Below are positions 16,046 through 25,480 of a DNA stretch of 64,000 nt, in pieces. The position numbers and the translations under genes were made by a program. The notes under the pieces were generated by a model that saw only the letters and a program-made list of their open reading frames with translations, searched no databases and was not told the origin of the DNA. Each line of letters begins with the position of its first letter. Within the stretch, counting starts at the first letter, position 1. The stretch comes from Candidatus Aalborgiella aggregata (lineage in GTDB: Bacteria; Pseudomonadota; Gammaproteobacteria; Burkholderiales; Burkholderiaceae_C). Location of the stretch: assembly GCA_016705065.1 (NCBI GenBank), contig JADIYY010000002.1, forward strand, positions 186,001 to 250,000. The letters are read 5' to 3'.

Positions 16046-18709
16046 CGACAAACACAAGGCCCTGCTGTCCGGTTCCAATTGCTCTTTGCTGTCCACAACA
16101 AAACCCAACTGCTTTGCCATGCTCAGCATGCGTGTGTTTTGCTTCAGCACCGTCGCCACCAAACGCTCTGTGCCTTGGCTTTGCAAATAGCGAATCAATT
16201 TTTGCATCAACAAGAATCCCAAACCTTTGCCTTTGAGCTCTGAGCGAATAATGATGCCAAATTCAGCGTCGCGATTGTCAGGGTCAATCATGGCACGCAC
16301 CACACCCAGCGTAATCGGCAAACCGTTGGCATCTTTCCCCATGGCGACAAAAGCCATTTCACGCGCATAGTCAATTTGCACCAAGCGCGCCAGCTCACTT
16401 CGCTCCATGGTGCGCCTGCTGTAGAAAACCCGCATGTGAATGTCCTCAGGATCGAGTTGCTGCAAAAATGCCATGTGCAAAGCCTCATCTTCAGGCCGAA
16501 TGGGACGCAGGCAAATATTTTGGTTTTGCCATGGCACATTTTCTTCCAGCTGAGCTGGGTAGGGTCGAATCGCAAAATTTGCAGAACCCGCGGGTGCTGC
16601 TGCACTCAAACGGATGCGCGCATCCAGTGCAATAGCACCTTCAAAATTGACAATCAAGGGGTTGATGTCCAACTCCGCAATTTCAGGAATTTCGGCCAAC
16701 AGTTGCGACACGGCAATCAACACGCCATGCAATGCCGCTTCATCCACTTTGGGTGTGTCCCTGAAACCTGCCAATAATTTGGACACCCTTGTGCGCGACA
16801 CCAAAGCTTTGGCCAATGGGATGTTCAGGGGCGGCAATGCAATGGCACGATCCGCCATTACCTCTACCGCTGTGCCACCTTGCCCAAACAAAATCACAGG
16901 GCCAAAAACACTGTCAATTGTGCTGCCCACAATCAGCTCTTGCGCATGCTTGCGCTTGACCATGCTCTGCACCGTGAAGCCTTGAATACGCGCCTCTGGG
17001 CGTTCGTGCTTGACCCGCTCCAACATGGTCGCTGCAGCGTTGTGCACCTCGGATTCATTTTGCAAATTCAAGGCCACACCACCCACATCCGACTTGTGCG
17101 AAATATCATCTGACAAAATTTTCAGCACCACTGGATAACCCATGCTCTGTGCAGCCTGTGCAGCCGCATCGGGTGTGCCTGCTACACGTTTGGTCGGCAC
17201 AATTGCAATGCGACAAGCGTCCAACACCGCTTTGGCTTCCAGCTCCGTCAACATCTCACGTCCAGCAACCAACGCTGTCTTGACGATGACTTTGATAGCG
17301 TCCAAATCAGGTCGTAAATGCGGCAGCAATGCGGGTGGCGCCTCTGTCAATTCAGCTTGATTTTGTCGGTACTTCACCAGCATTGAAAACGCCTGCACGG
17401 CTTGCTCAGGTGTGTCGTAATCTGCAATGCCTGCATCTTGAAAAATTTGTCGCGCCTGTTCAACGGCATGATCTCCCAGCCAACAACTCATCACATGCGG
17501 TGGCATGCCCGCCTTGCTGGCGGCAAGAGGCACCAATGCACGCGCGATGTCGGCACTGGGAACAATGGCTGTAGGTGCATGGATGAACAACACCGCACCG
17601 ACAGCTGCATCGTCATTCAAAATTTGCATGGCATCCACATACCGCGTCACAGGTGCATCACCAATGATGTCCACCGGGTTGCCATGCGACCAGTTGGTGG
17701 GCAGCACAGCGTTGAGTTTTTGCTGTGTTGCATCACTCAAATCCAGCAGTGTCACGCCCACAAATGCCGCTGCATCAGCCGCCATCACGCCCACGCCGCC
17801 ACCATTCGTCAGCACGGTGATGGTATCGCTGGTATTGGTGCGAAATCGCGTCAGGGTTTCGGCGGCTAAAAACAGCTCTTGCAAGGAGTTGACGCGCAAC
17901 ATGCCCGCACGCGCGATGGCTGCTTCATACACCATATCAGATCCTGCCAATGCGCCTGTGTGCGACGCAGCCGCTTGCTGACCGCGTGGTGAACGCCCTG
18001 CTTTGACGATGATGACAGGCTTGTTGCGCGCTGCAGCCCTGGCAGCCGACATGAATTTGCGTGGTGATTCTATGGACTCTGAGTACAACAAAATGGCGCG
18101 TGTGTTGGCATCGCTGGCCAAGTAATCCAGCATGTCACCAAAGTCAACGTCAGCATGTTCGCCTAAGGACACAAAATGTGAAAAACCAATGTTCTGCCCC
18201 TGCGACCAATCCAACATGGCTGTGACCAGAGCGCCCGATTGCGATACAAAAGCCAACTCTCCGGGTATGGCATTGGTATGCGTAAAGCTGGCATTCAAAC
18301 CAATGTGCGGAGAAAGAAAGCCAATACAGTTAGGTCCTAGTATTCGCAGCAGTTGTGGTTTTGCTGCATCCAACATGGCTTGCTTTTGTTCGCGCGTCAT
18401 GCCCGCGGTCAGCACCACGGCTGCGCGCGTGCCCAATGCCGCCAATTGCGTGATCAAATCAACCACTGTGCTCGCTGGTGTGCATATCACTGCCAAATCG
18501 GGCACTGCGGGTAAATCTGACGCATTAGATACCACGGTGTAGCCCGTCAACTTGGGTAGTTTCGGGTTAACTGCGTACAAAGCGCCTTTGTAGCTACCTT
18601 GTGTGAGGTTGCGCCAAGCTGTGGCACCGACACTGCCTTCGCGCTCTGAAGCGCCAAATACGGCGATTGATGTGGGGTCAAAAAGTGAATCTAAATTGCG
18701 AATACTCAT
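16028..18709 (-). CDS. Protein lysine acetyltransferase, Pat-like (acyl-CoA synthetase-like domain plus GNAT)
   Basis: An 893-residue protein. The first ~700 residues resemble NDP-forming acyl-CoA synthetases: the CoA-binding fold IAVFGASEREGSVGATAW, the LGPNCIGFLSPH motif, and an ATP-grasp half with VVLKILSDDISHKSDVGGV. The last ~150 form a GNAT domain (RPIRPEDEALHMAF... AEFGIIIRSELKGKGLGFLLMQKLI). This build is that of Pat/YfiQ, which acetylates and silences acetyl-CoA synthetase. The gene for that enzyme is about 1.9 kb away on the same strand, supporting the role. Whether the N-terminal part still has ligase activity cannot be told. Confidence 0.87.
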   Translation of the reverse strand: MSIRNLDSLFDPTSIAVFGASEREGSVGATAWRNLTQGSYKGALYAVNPKLPKLTGYTVVSNASDLPAVPDLAVICTPASTVVDLITQLAALGTRAAVVLTAGMTREQKQAMLDAAKPQLLRILGPNCIGFLSPHIGLNASFTHTNAIPGELAFVSQSGALVTAMLDWSQGQNIGFSHFVSLGEHADVDFGDMLDYLASDANTRAILLYSESIESPRKFMSAARAAARNKPVIIVKAGRSPRGQQAAASHTGALAGSDMVYEAAIARAGMLRVNSLQELFLAAETLTRFRTNTSDTITVLTNGGGVGVMAADAAAFVGVTLLDLSDATQQKLNAVLPTNWSHGNPVDIIGDAPVTRYVDAMQILNDDAAVGAVLFIHAPTAIVPSADIARALVPLAASKAGMPPHVMSCWLGDHAVEQARQIFQDAGIADYDTPEQAVQAFSMLVKYRQNQAELTEAPPALLPHLRPDLDAIKVIVKTALVAGREMLTELEAKAVLDACRIAIVPTKRVAGTPDAAAQAAQSMGYPVVLKILSDDISHKSDVGGVALNLQNESEVHNAAATMLERVKHERPEARIQGFTVQSMVKRKHAQELIVGSTIDSVFGPVILFGQGGTAVEVMADRAIALPPLNIPLAKALVSRTRVSKLLAGFRDTPKVDEAALHGVLIAVSQLLAEIPEIAELDINPLIVNFEGAIALDARIRLSAAAPAGSANFAIRPYPAQLEENVPWQNQNICLRPIRPEDEALHMAFLQQLDPEDIHMRVFYSRRTMERSELARLVQIDYAREMAFVAMGKDANGLPITLGVVRAMIDPDNRDAEFGIIIRSELKGKGLGFLLMQKLIRYLQSQGTERLVATVLKQNTRMLSMAKQLGFVVDSKEQLEPDSRALCLSLKPGG

Positions 18710-18754
18710 GTGTCACATTATGAGCGCAGAGCTTGACATCTACATGACTAAATT

Positions 18755-18813
18755 TTGCTATATATTTTATAGCAATATAGGCAATCAATACACCGCATAA
18801 GTCCATTTTTTGG
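18755..18813 (+). repeat. Dispersed GCTAT...ATAGC repeat, copy 3
   Basis: TTGCTATATATTTTATAGCA core followed by AATATAGGCAATCAATAC. It forms the left edge of the two-gene sugar module; copy 4, same orientation, forms the right edge. Confidence 0.82.
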
Positions 18814-18865
18814 CATGCATACCTATGATTTAATTGTTTATCACTGTAAGAGCTATACTTGACTC

Positions 18866-19918
18866 ATGACCACCATGATTACGGGAAGCCAAATCAACTG
18901 GCAGCGCTGTCAGGTTCTTGTCACTGGAGGAGCCAGTTTTATCGGCAGCCATCTGGTCGAGCGGTTGATACAAAAAGGTGCATCTGTTCGTGTTGCTGAC
19001 AATTTGTCGAGCGGAAGGCTCGAGAATCTCGATGCAGTTCAAAGCAAGATTGAGTTCCTCAAAGGCGACCTTCTGGAACCCGATTTTGCGATTAAGTCAT
19101 CTCAGGGTTGCAAAGTTGTGTTCCATTTGGCGGCAGATCACGGGGGGCGGGGGTATATTGCTTCCCATCCTGCCAACTGCGTCAACAACATGGCCCTCGA
19201 CAACACAGTATTCCGCAGTGCTGTTGCAAATGGCGTCGAGAGAATCACCTTCGCGAGTTCGGCCTGTGTTTACCCCACGGACATCCAGACCGGCAAGGTG
19301 CTCTTGCGAGAGGATATGGTCTCCTTCACGCAACGAGGCGGTATGTTCGCTGATGAAGAATATGGCTGGGCCAAGCTGATGGGCGAGCTCTCTCTGCGGG
19401 CTTATCGTAAACAGCATGGGATTAAAGCGGCCGCGGTCAGAATCTTCACGGCATATGGCCCCCGAGAGAACGAAACGCACGCGATTATGGCACTGATTGC
19501 AAAGGCATTTATCGAACAGTCACCTTTTGAGATATGGGGAGATGGTACACAGACGCGGAATTTTACTTATGTGGACGATGTGGTGAATGCACTTGTCCTG
19601 GCTTGCGAGTCCATTGAAGATGGTAGCGCGGTGAACGCCGGGATCAGCGACTTCATTAGTCTCAATGACGCGGCCGCAGAGGTATTCGACATCATGCGAT
19701 GGACTCCGCCTATGGGTATCAAACATCAGTTAGCGAACCCTGTCGGGGTTTTGCACAGGGCTGCGGACGGAACATTTGCACGAGAGACAACTGGATGGCA
19801 GCCACGGCATACATTCCGTGAAGGGTTGGAGCGAACCATCGAATGGTATGTTGCTACCCACCAAGCAGCGCAAGTCAAAGCGTATCTCGATGCGCTCTTG
19901 TGGAGCCGTAATCAGTGA
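18866..19918 (+). CDS. NAD-dependent sugar epimerase/dehydratase (extended SDR)
   Basis: Nucleotide-sugar-modifying enzyme, 350 residues. The NAD-binding motif VLVTGGASFIGSHLVERL lies at about 17-34, the catalytic FASSACVYP near 125, and YGWAKLMGE supplies the Tyr-x3-Lys pair. RIFTAYGPREN and WGDGTQTRNFTYVDDVV follow as in UDP-glucose 4-epimerase and GDP-mannose 3,5-epimerase relatives. The exact sugar is not assignable. Codon choice differs from neighbours (fewer TTG leucines, more CTC and CGA), suggesting acquisition. It is followed 59 bases later by a glycosyltransferase-like gene, and both lie between two repeat copies. Confidence 0.85.
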   Translation: MTTMITGSQINWQRCQVLVTGGASFIGSHLVERLIQKGASVRVADNLSSGRLENLDAVQSKIEFLKGDLLEPDFAIKSSQGCKVVFHLAADHGGRGYIASHPANCVNNMALDNTVFRSAVANGVERITFASSACVYPTDIQTGKVLLREDMVSFTQRGGMFADEEYGWAKLMGELSLRAYRKQHGIKAAAVRIFTAYGPRENETHAIMALIAKAFIEQSPFEIWGDGTQTRNFTYVDDVVNALVLACESIEDGSAVNAGISDFISLNDAAAEVFDIMRWTPPMGIKHQLANPVGVLHRAADGTFARETTGWQPRHTFREGLERTIEWYVATHQAAQVKAYLDALLWSRNQ

Positions 19919-19977
19919 GTTTGTTTGCCGGTGCTTATGCTGCTATCAATGGTTAGAGAAATGCGCAGGCAGGTAAG

Positions 19978-20823
19978 ATGAGTCCCCTTTCATTAATGCG
20001 TCCTGCCCGACAAAAGACCTTGTTTTGCATCATCGGGAATTTGCGCGGCGGAGATATGCCGTACAACTCTTACTTAGAAAATTTCGGAGACGACTGCGAT
20101 CTTTGTCTGTGTGTTGGCAATAGCTACCAAGACTCTCCTTGGCGACAGCACGCCAAATACATTTGGGAGATTGACGAAACAGACACTCAGGTCTGGGAAA
20201 TGACCTATGACGGCGTTTCCAAAGAATGGAGAACGCATAATCATCTGGAAAACTTGTGGGGACCGTATCAGGGGCTGAAAGGTTCAGGCATGATCATCTG
20301 TTCGTTCCGCCAAAAGCTGTACGAAAATTTGATAAAGTTGCCTATGGTGTATGACAGGTATGTCTTAACTCGAGCCGATCATTATTATGTTTCGAATTTC
20401 CTTCCCACCGTAAAACCGGGCAGTATCTATATACCAATAGGAGAAGAATATGGAGGTGTCACTGACCGGTTCTCAGTGGCGGATAGGGAGACATTCCTGC
20501 GTAGCCTACTTATCATCCCTTTTATTATTCAAAATCCGAATCTGTTCAACAATGTAGAACAATATTTGAAGGCGTTCTACAGATCTTCCAGTATGAAAAT
20601 TGTGAAATACCGGCGCAACATGTATACGGTTGGAAGAAAAGACGAACAAACACGTTGGCAAACCGTCAGTCAACAAGAAGCGCCACATGGAGGTGGCGAA
20701 TATTTTCTGAAGTATCCTTCAGAATTTGCGTTGATCAACAAATCCCTACTTTCGCGAACCATCAAAAGGGTAAAAGGTCGCGCGATGGCGATGTTAGCAA
20801 GGCTATCAGTCCCACGCGCATGA
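19978..20823 (+). CDS. Putative glycosyltransferase-like protein
   Basis: I do not recognise a named family with certainty. The 281-residue protein starts with a strand-like TLFCIIGNLRGGDMPYNSYL, has DDCDLCLCVGNSY, then a YDRYVLTRADHYYV segment, an IYIPIGEEYGGVTDRFSVAD segment and a basic C-terminus. The R-x-D and GG-x-x-DRF patterns resemble sugar-transfer proteins that act on surface glycans, and the adjacent sugar epimerase supports that. No membrane span or signal peptide is clear. Codon use is unlike the housekeeping genes on either side. Function is inferred from context only. Confidence 0.5.
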   Translation: MSPLSLMRPARQKTLFCIIGNLRGGDMPYNSYLENFGDDCDLCLCVGNSYQDSPWRQHAKYIWEIDETDTQVWEMTYDGVSKEWRTHNHLENLWGPYQGLKGSGMIICSFRQKLYENLIKLPMVYDRYVLTRADHYYVSNFLPTVKPGSIYIPIGEEYGGVTDRFSVADRETFLRSLLIIPFIIQNPNLFNNVEQYLKAFYRSSSMKIVKYRRNMYTVGRKDEQTRWQTVSQQEAPHGGGEYFLKYPSEFALINKSLLSRTIKRVKGRAMAMLARLSVPRA

Positions 20824-20932
20824 GCAGATAGGAAAAGCTCAGATCCTGCAAATCATGGTTAGATTTTGCAAATCACCAAATGCATGCACAAGTCATACTT
20901 TTTGATAGCTGATGAAAACAATAATACTCTCA

Positions 20933-20998
20933 CAATGCTATAAATTTAATAGCGCATTAGGCAATTAATACGCCGCCTACAGCCTAATTTTATCATTA
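20933..20998 (+). repeat. Dispersed GCTAT...ATAGC repeat, copy 4
   Basis: AATGCTATAAATTTAATAGC core, then CATTAGGCAATTAATACGCC and CCTACAGCCTAATTTT. This is the closest to a family consensus. Right edge of the sugar module; its end touches the stop codon of the next gene. Confidence 0.87.
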
Positions 20999-21241
20999 TT
21001 TTGGCTCAGCCTCTTTGCGAGCGGTAGCAGCCGCATCCATCGCAGCTTCCACTTGGTTTTTCAATTGCCCAGTGGCATTGCTGGCATTGGCATCAATGTC
21101 CTGGGTTCGACTCACCCCCGTAAAAGTGGGGTCATTCAATTTCTTTTTGACGGAGGTAAAACTCTCTAGCTGCGTTTTTGCCAAATACGCCATCACAGCA
21201 ATGGCCACCATGAACAGCAAAAATCGTGATACACCGCGCAT
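20996..21241 (-). CDS. Small membrane-anchored protein of unknown function
   Basis: An 81-residue protein with one N-terminal hydrophobic helix (FLLFMVAIAVMAYLA) followed by a polar, alanine-rich, probably helical tail ending in ARKEAEPK. The helix lacks a cleavage site, so it is likely a membrane anchor. A strong ribosome site (GGGAGGTGAATC before the ATG) makes it credible as a gene. It lies 30 bases downstream of the paiB-like gene on the same strand and may be co-transcribed. No homologous family is recognised. Confidence 0.65.
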   Translation of the reverse strand: MRGVSRFLLFMVAIAVMAYLAKTQLESFTSVKKKLNDPTFTGVSRTQDIDANASNATGQLKNQVEAAMDAAATARKEAEPK

Positions 21242-21271
21242 GATTCACCTCCCTGCTTTTCAATTAACACT

Positions 21272-21889
21272 TTATTGTATGAGCCCCAACTTCTCCATCC
21301 AAACCGCCAAGGCTTGTTCATTTTCAGTTCCCGCTGCGTACATCTTGTGCATGGCCTGATGCGCTTCGGTGCGGTGCTGGTTGATTTTAATTTTGCATTG
21401 CAAATCCAGCACTTTGAGCTCAAAGCCGACAATACCTGCCAACATGCGTTGCTGAAACTTGATGTCCAAATCGCGCCACTGTTTAGCATAGCTTGGTTCA
21501 TGGTCGCCAATTAATTTTTTCAGCAAGCGGTCTTTTGCCAACTCATCCTCAATCAGCGTGGCTTCAACGGTGCAATGCACTGCCAAGTAATTCCAAGTCG
21601 GCACACGCGCCAAATCGGGGTACACCTGCGGTGACAGGTAGGCGTGTGGTCCCAAAAACGTCACTACAGCATTTGGCCTTGTTTGCAAATACTGCCAATG
21701 TGGATTTGGTTTGGCGCAGTGGCCCAGCAGCACCATTTGTTCACCCTGCATTTCAACATGCAAGGGCAAATGCGTCACATACGGCAAATCTGCATCATCC
21801 ACACTGATGAGCGATGCAAATGGATGCGCACGCATGATCTGCAGCGCTTGCGCGCGGTCTTTAGATTGAAACTGAGGTGGCTGGTACAT
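21272..21889 (-). CDS. FMN-binding negative transcriptional regulator, PaiB family
   Basis: A split-barrel flavin-binding protein of 205 residues; the founding member in Bacillus represses protease and sporulation genes, but the role in proteobacteria is unknown. Family features are the start MYQPPQFQSKD, HPFASLISVDDADLPYVTHLPL, a VTFLGPHAYLSP segment, the TWNYLAVHCTVEATLI motif, and a C-terminal helical part ending MEKLGLIQ. It is divergent from msrA across about 107 bases. Downstream on the same strand is the 81-residue membrane protein. Confidence 0.88.
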   Translation of the reverse strand: MYQPPQFQSKDRAQALQIMRAHPFASLISVDDADLPYVTHLPLHVEMQGEQMVLLGHCAKPNPHWQYLQTRPNAVVTFLGPHAYLSPQVYPDLARVPTWNYLAVHCTVEATLIEDELAKDRLLKKLIGDHEPSYAKQWRDLDIKFQQRMLAGIVGFELKVLDLQCKIKINQHRTEAHQAMHKMYAAGTENEQALAVWMEKLGLIQ

Positions 21890-21996
21890 ATTGAGGGCAG
21901 AAGTCGTGGTGCACGTGTGGGAATATTACCCTGAAATTCGATCCACAACATGCATGGTATATCCTTAGCTAGTGTCATCAATAATGAAAGAACAAA

Positions 21997-22503
21997 ATGA
22001 GTGAACAACTAGAGACGGCCATTTTGGCCGGTGGTTGCTTTTGGGGCATGCAAGATCTAATCCGCAAAATGCCTGGCGTGGTCAGCACACGCGTGGGTTA
22101 CAGCGGCGGCGATGTGGCCCATGCCACTTACCGCAACCATGGCACGCATGCCGAGGCGATTGAAATTGTTTTCAAGTCCAGCGTTTTGAGCTTTCGCGAA
22201 CTTTTGGAATTTTTCTTCCAAATCCACGACCCATCCACACCCAACCGCCAAGGCAACGACAGGGGTGCTTCCTACCGCTCCGGCATTTACTACTCAAGCG
22301 ACGCACAAAAACAAACGGCCTTGCAAACCATTGCCGAAGTCAACGCCTCTGGTATTTGGCCCGGCACAGTGGTGACCGAGCTGGCACCCGCAGGCGCATT
22401 TTGGCAAGCCGAACCAGAGCATCAAGATTATTTAGAACACTACCCTGGTGGCTACACCTGCCACTATGTGCGACCCAATTGGCGCTTGCCTCGCTCTGTA
22501 TAA
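21997..22503 (+). CDS. msrA: Peptide methionine-(S)-S-oxide reductase MsrA
   Basis: Reduces the S-epimer of methionine sulfoxide in proteins and free form. The 168-residue protein carries the catalytic GGCFWGMQD (Cys14), TRVGYSGGDVAHATYRNHGTHAE, and FFFQIHDPSTPNRQGNDRG. Only the GCFWG cysteine looks catalytic; no conserved C-terminal resolving pair is present, so recycling may use another thiol donor. It is the first gene of msrA-selO-(interrupting segment)-msrB, a methionine-repair group. Confidence 0.96.
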   Translation: MSEQLETAILAGGCFWGMQDLIRKMPGVVSTRVGYSGGDVAHATYRNHGTHAEAIEIVFKSSVLSFRELLEFFFQIHDPSTPNRQGNDRGASYRSGIYYSSDAQKQTALQTIAEVNASGIWPGTVVTELAPAGAFWQAEPEHQDYLEHYPGGYTCHYVRPNWRLPRSV

Positions 22504-22521
22504 AACAAAAGGTAAGCACCC

Positions 22522-24048
22522 TTGAACATCAACTTTGACAACAGTTACGCACGTGATTTGACGGGCATGTATGCGGATTGGAAATTGACGGCAGCACCGC
22601 AACCACAATTGGTTTGGTTGAATGAATCTTTGGCTGTATCTCTAGGGCTTCACATTGCCGATCTGCATTCGACTGCTGGGCTGGCCATGTTGTCGGCCAG
22701 CCAGGCACCAGCAGGGGCACAACCCATTGCGCAAGCCTATGCGGGGCATCAATTCGGCCACTTTTCACCGCAACTGGGTGATGGGCGCGCACTCTTATTG
22801 GGTGAAGTGATTGATACGCATGGACAGCGTCAAGACATTGCATTCAAAGGCTCCGGCCGCACACCGTTTTCACGCGGTGGCGATGGCAAAGCCACACTCA
22901 GCTCGGTGTTGCGCGAAGTATTGGTCAGCGAATGCATGCATGCTTTGGGTGTGCCCAGCACACGCGCGTTGGCAGCCGTGGCCACGGGTGAACACATTCG
23001 GCGAGAAGGCATGCAGCCTGCAGGCGTGTTGACACGCGTAGCCGCCAGCCATTTGCGTGTGGGCACGTTTGAATTTTTTGCCGCCCGTGGTGATAACGAT
23101 GCATTGCGCCGTTTGGTTGATTACGCCATCGCGCGCCATTACCCCATTGAAGACGAGCAAACCACGCCTGTAGCAAACAAAGCCCTCTATCTGTTAGAGC
23201 AAGTCATCAACAAACAAGCCAAGCTCATCGCGCAGTGGATGGGTTTTGGGTTCATCCACGGTGTGATGAACACCGACAACATGAGCATCAGTGGCGAAAC
23301 CATCGACTACGGCCCCTGCGCCTTCATGGAAGCCTACAACCCGCAAACCGTGTTCAGCTCCATCGACGCCCAAGGGCGCTATGCCTACGCGAATCAACCC
23401 GCCATTGCCAAATGGAACCTCAGTCGATTTGCATCGGCATTGTTACCGCTCATCCATGAAGATGATGACCAAGCTTCCACGCTGGCCTTGGATGCGTTAA
23501 GCGAGTTTGATGCAAGCTATGCCAATGCCAGTTTGGCTGTTTGGCGTTCCAAACTAGGCTTGCAAACAACGAATGCCGCAGACCAACATACCAATGATGA
23601 CCATCAACTCGCGCTTGATTTTTTACAACTGCTGCAAGACCAAAGCATTGACTTCACCCAAGGCTGGCGATGTTTGGTCGATGTTTTAGTGGCTGATATT
23701 GAATCTGAAACTGCACAACCCAAATCAAACAGTTTCGCAACTTTGTTTTCAAATACCGAAAACGCCAACAACTGGTTCGCCCTTTGGCAGCAACGTTTGC
23801 AACAACATACAGTGGCTCGCCATGAACAGCTTGCCATCATGCAACGCGCCAACCCCATTTACATTGCCCGCAACCACTTGGTTGAAGAGGCTCTCTACAA
23901 TGCCACCACGCACAACGATTGGACAGCGTTCAAGCAATTGCTGGCAGCTATTCAACAGCCATCTGAAATTGGTGAACACGACATCAAACTGGCCAGTCCA
24001 GCACCTTTAGAGGTCACCGCTTTCTACAAAACGTTTTGCGGGACTTGA
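22522..24048 (+). CDS. selO: Protein adenylyltransferase SelO (YdiU)
   Basis: Pseudokinase-fold enzyme that transfers AMP to protein hydroxyl groups, linked to redox homeostasis. The 508-residue protein begins with a TTG (22522) after AAAGGTAAG. It has the family's AYAGHQFGHFSPQLGDGRALLLGE, the GSGRTPFSRGGDGKATL nucleotide loop, GEHIRREG, and FGFIHGVMNTDNMSISGETIDYGP with the metal-binding Asn and Asp. It ends FYKTFCGT. The last 35 bases of the gene are repeated 4.6 kb downstream immediately before msrB, implying that DNA was inserted at its 3' end. The characteristic C-terminal selenocysteine/cysteine corresponds to the Cys of TFCGT. Confidence 0.96.
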   Translation: MNINFDNSYARDLTGMYADWKLTAAPQPQLVWLNESLAVSLGLHIADLHSTAGLAMLSASQAPAGAQPIAQAYAGHQFGHFSPQLGDGRALLLGEVIDTHGQRQDIAFKGSGRTPFSRGGDGKATLSSVLREVLVSECMHALGVPSTRALAAVATGEHIRREGMQPAGVLTRVAASHLRVGTFEFFAARGDNDALRRLVDYAIARHYPIEDEQTTPVANKALYLLEQVINKQAKLIAQWMGFGFIHGVMNTDNMSISGETIDYGPCAFMEAYNPQTVFSSIDAQGRYAYANQPAIAKWNLSRFASALLPLIHEDDDQASTLALDALSEFDASYANASLAVWRSKLGLQTTNAADQHTNDDHQLALDFLQLLQDQSIDFTQGWRCLVDVLVADIESETAQPKSNSFATLFSNTENANNWFALWQQRLQQHTVARHEQLAIMQRANPIYIARNHLVEEALYNATTHNDWTAFKQLLAAIQQPSEIGEHDIKLASPAPLEVTAFYKTFCGT

Positions 24049-24049
24049 T
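24014..24049 (+). repeat. Left 36-bp direct repeat at the selO 3' end
   Basis: Runs from TCACCGCTTT through the stop of selO to GGGACTTGAT. 35 of 36 bases recur at 28609-28644; the only difference is T versus G at the tenth base. Confidence 0.93.
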
Positions 24050-25480
24050 CATGTCGCCGGAAGTTGGAGTGTTGCGCTAACCCCGCCTGTATCAAGCCTT
24101 TTCAAGATTAACTGCCCACCATATAGACTGGCTAACTCTTGGGTAATTGCCAGCCCCAATCCAGTGCCTGGCACAGACTCGTCCAACCGGACACCTCTTC
24201 TCATGACTGCTGTTACTTGCTTATCGTCGATGCCCAATCCATCGTCCATGATGGTCACTAGGAATTCAGGCGGTTGAATATTCGGAATCAGATCAACCGT
24301 TACCTTGATGCGGGATTGCGCCCATTTGCAGGCGTTGTCTAAGAGGTTTCCCAGCATTTCTTGCAGATCCATCTCCTCTCCTGCAAAGTACAGAGGTAAA
24401 TCTGGTATTTTTGTCTCTATCGAAATTTCTCGAGTCGCATGCACACGCTCCATGACGCGAACCAGACCCGCCAATACAATGGCCACATCGGTTCTTTGTC
24501 CTGGAAGCCGTTGCGTCGCTGACACGTGCCCGCGCCAAATGCCAGTCGATATGGCGACGCGCCGAAATCACTTGTTCTTGCACCTGCCGTGCCAGTTCAC
24601 TGGTATTTTTTTTCAGCTCTAGGGAAGCCGCTTGATCAAGTACCGACAATGGCGTTTTGAGTGCATGAGCCAAATTACCCGCCTGAGTGCGCGCACGCTC
24701 AAACCTGGTGATTCTGCTCTAACACGCGATTGAAATCGTCAACAAGTGGCTGCACTTCAGTGGGAAACGCACCCAGAAGACGTGTTGATTTTGCTTGCTG
24801 TACTTGCTTCAGACTATGCTGCAGTTGCCGCAGTGGTTTAAGACCCACAGCGACTTGCGCCCAAGCAGCCAACACTAAGAGAAAGAACAAAACGGCTAAA
24901 GAAACTACCAATACATTCGTAAAACGTTGCACTGCATCGCGCGTATCCTTTAAATCCCCGCAACAATCAATCTCCAGCTAGCTGTGGACTGCTCTACCGT
25001 ACGAACAGTGCGCTCCAAGAGCAACAGCGTGCTGTCTTGAGGTCCTAGAATCTCGTGTACATGCAAGGCGCCATCGGTTAATGAATCGGTATTCAATTGC
25101 AAATTACTGTCCCACAGCGAACGAGATCGCAGCACGCCCGTTCGCGACAGGCCATCCAAGGAGATTTCATCAATTTGCCAATAGAGTCCAGAGTAAACGT
25201 GTTGCCATCGGGGATCGGAAAGAGATTGCGGGTTAATTACTGGACGGCCTGCTGAATCAAACTCAAGTTTAGCGATGAGCTGATCAAGCTGTTGTGTAAG
25301 ACCGGTCTGAAATTGGGTTTGCACATGCTCTTTAAACAAACCTCCTAATACGAAACCAGCCAATATGAGGGCAACCAGCGATGCAGAAATCGTGCCGACT
25401 AAAAGACGAATTTGCAGCGACTGAAATATGCGCCACGGGCTATTTTTGTGATCTTCGGTGACTGGGTGCATGCGTATCAC
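24049..25480 (-). pseudogene. Sensor histidine kinase (frameshifted at three points)
   Basis: Membrane sensor of the QseC/TctE type, about 477 residues if repaired. The N-terminus has one membrane span (LLVGTISASLVALILAGFVLGG), then a periplasmic loop and a second span (VVSLAVLFFLLVLAAWA). The HAMP-like LKPLRQLQHSLKQV precedes the phospho-acceptor region NLAHALKTPLSVL. The ATPase has NLLDNACKWA, MDDGLGIDD and GTGLGLAITQ. The frame breaks at a G homopolymer (24956-24959, one base missing), near 24680 and near 24530. It overlaps its response regulator by four bases. Sequence error is as likely as decay; see findings. Its stop codon overlaps the selO-derived repeat. Confidence 0.82.
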
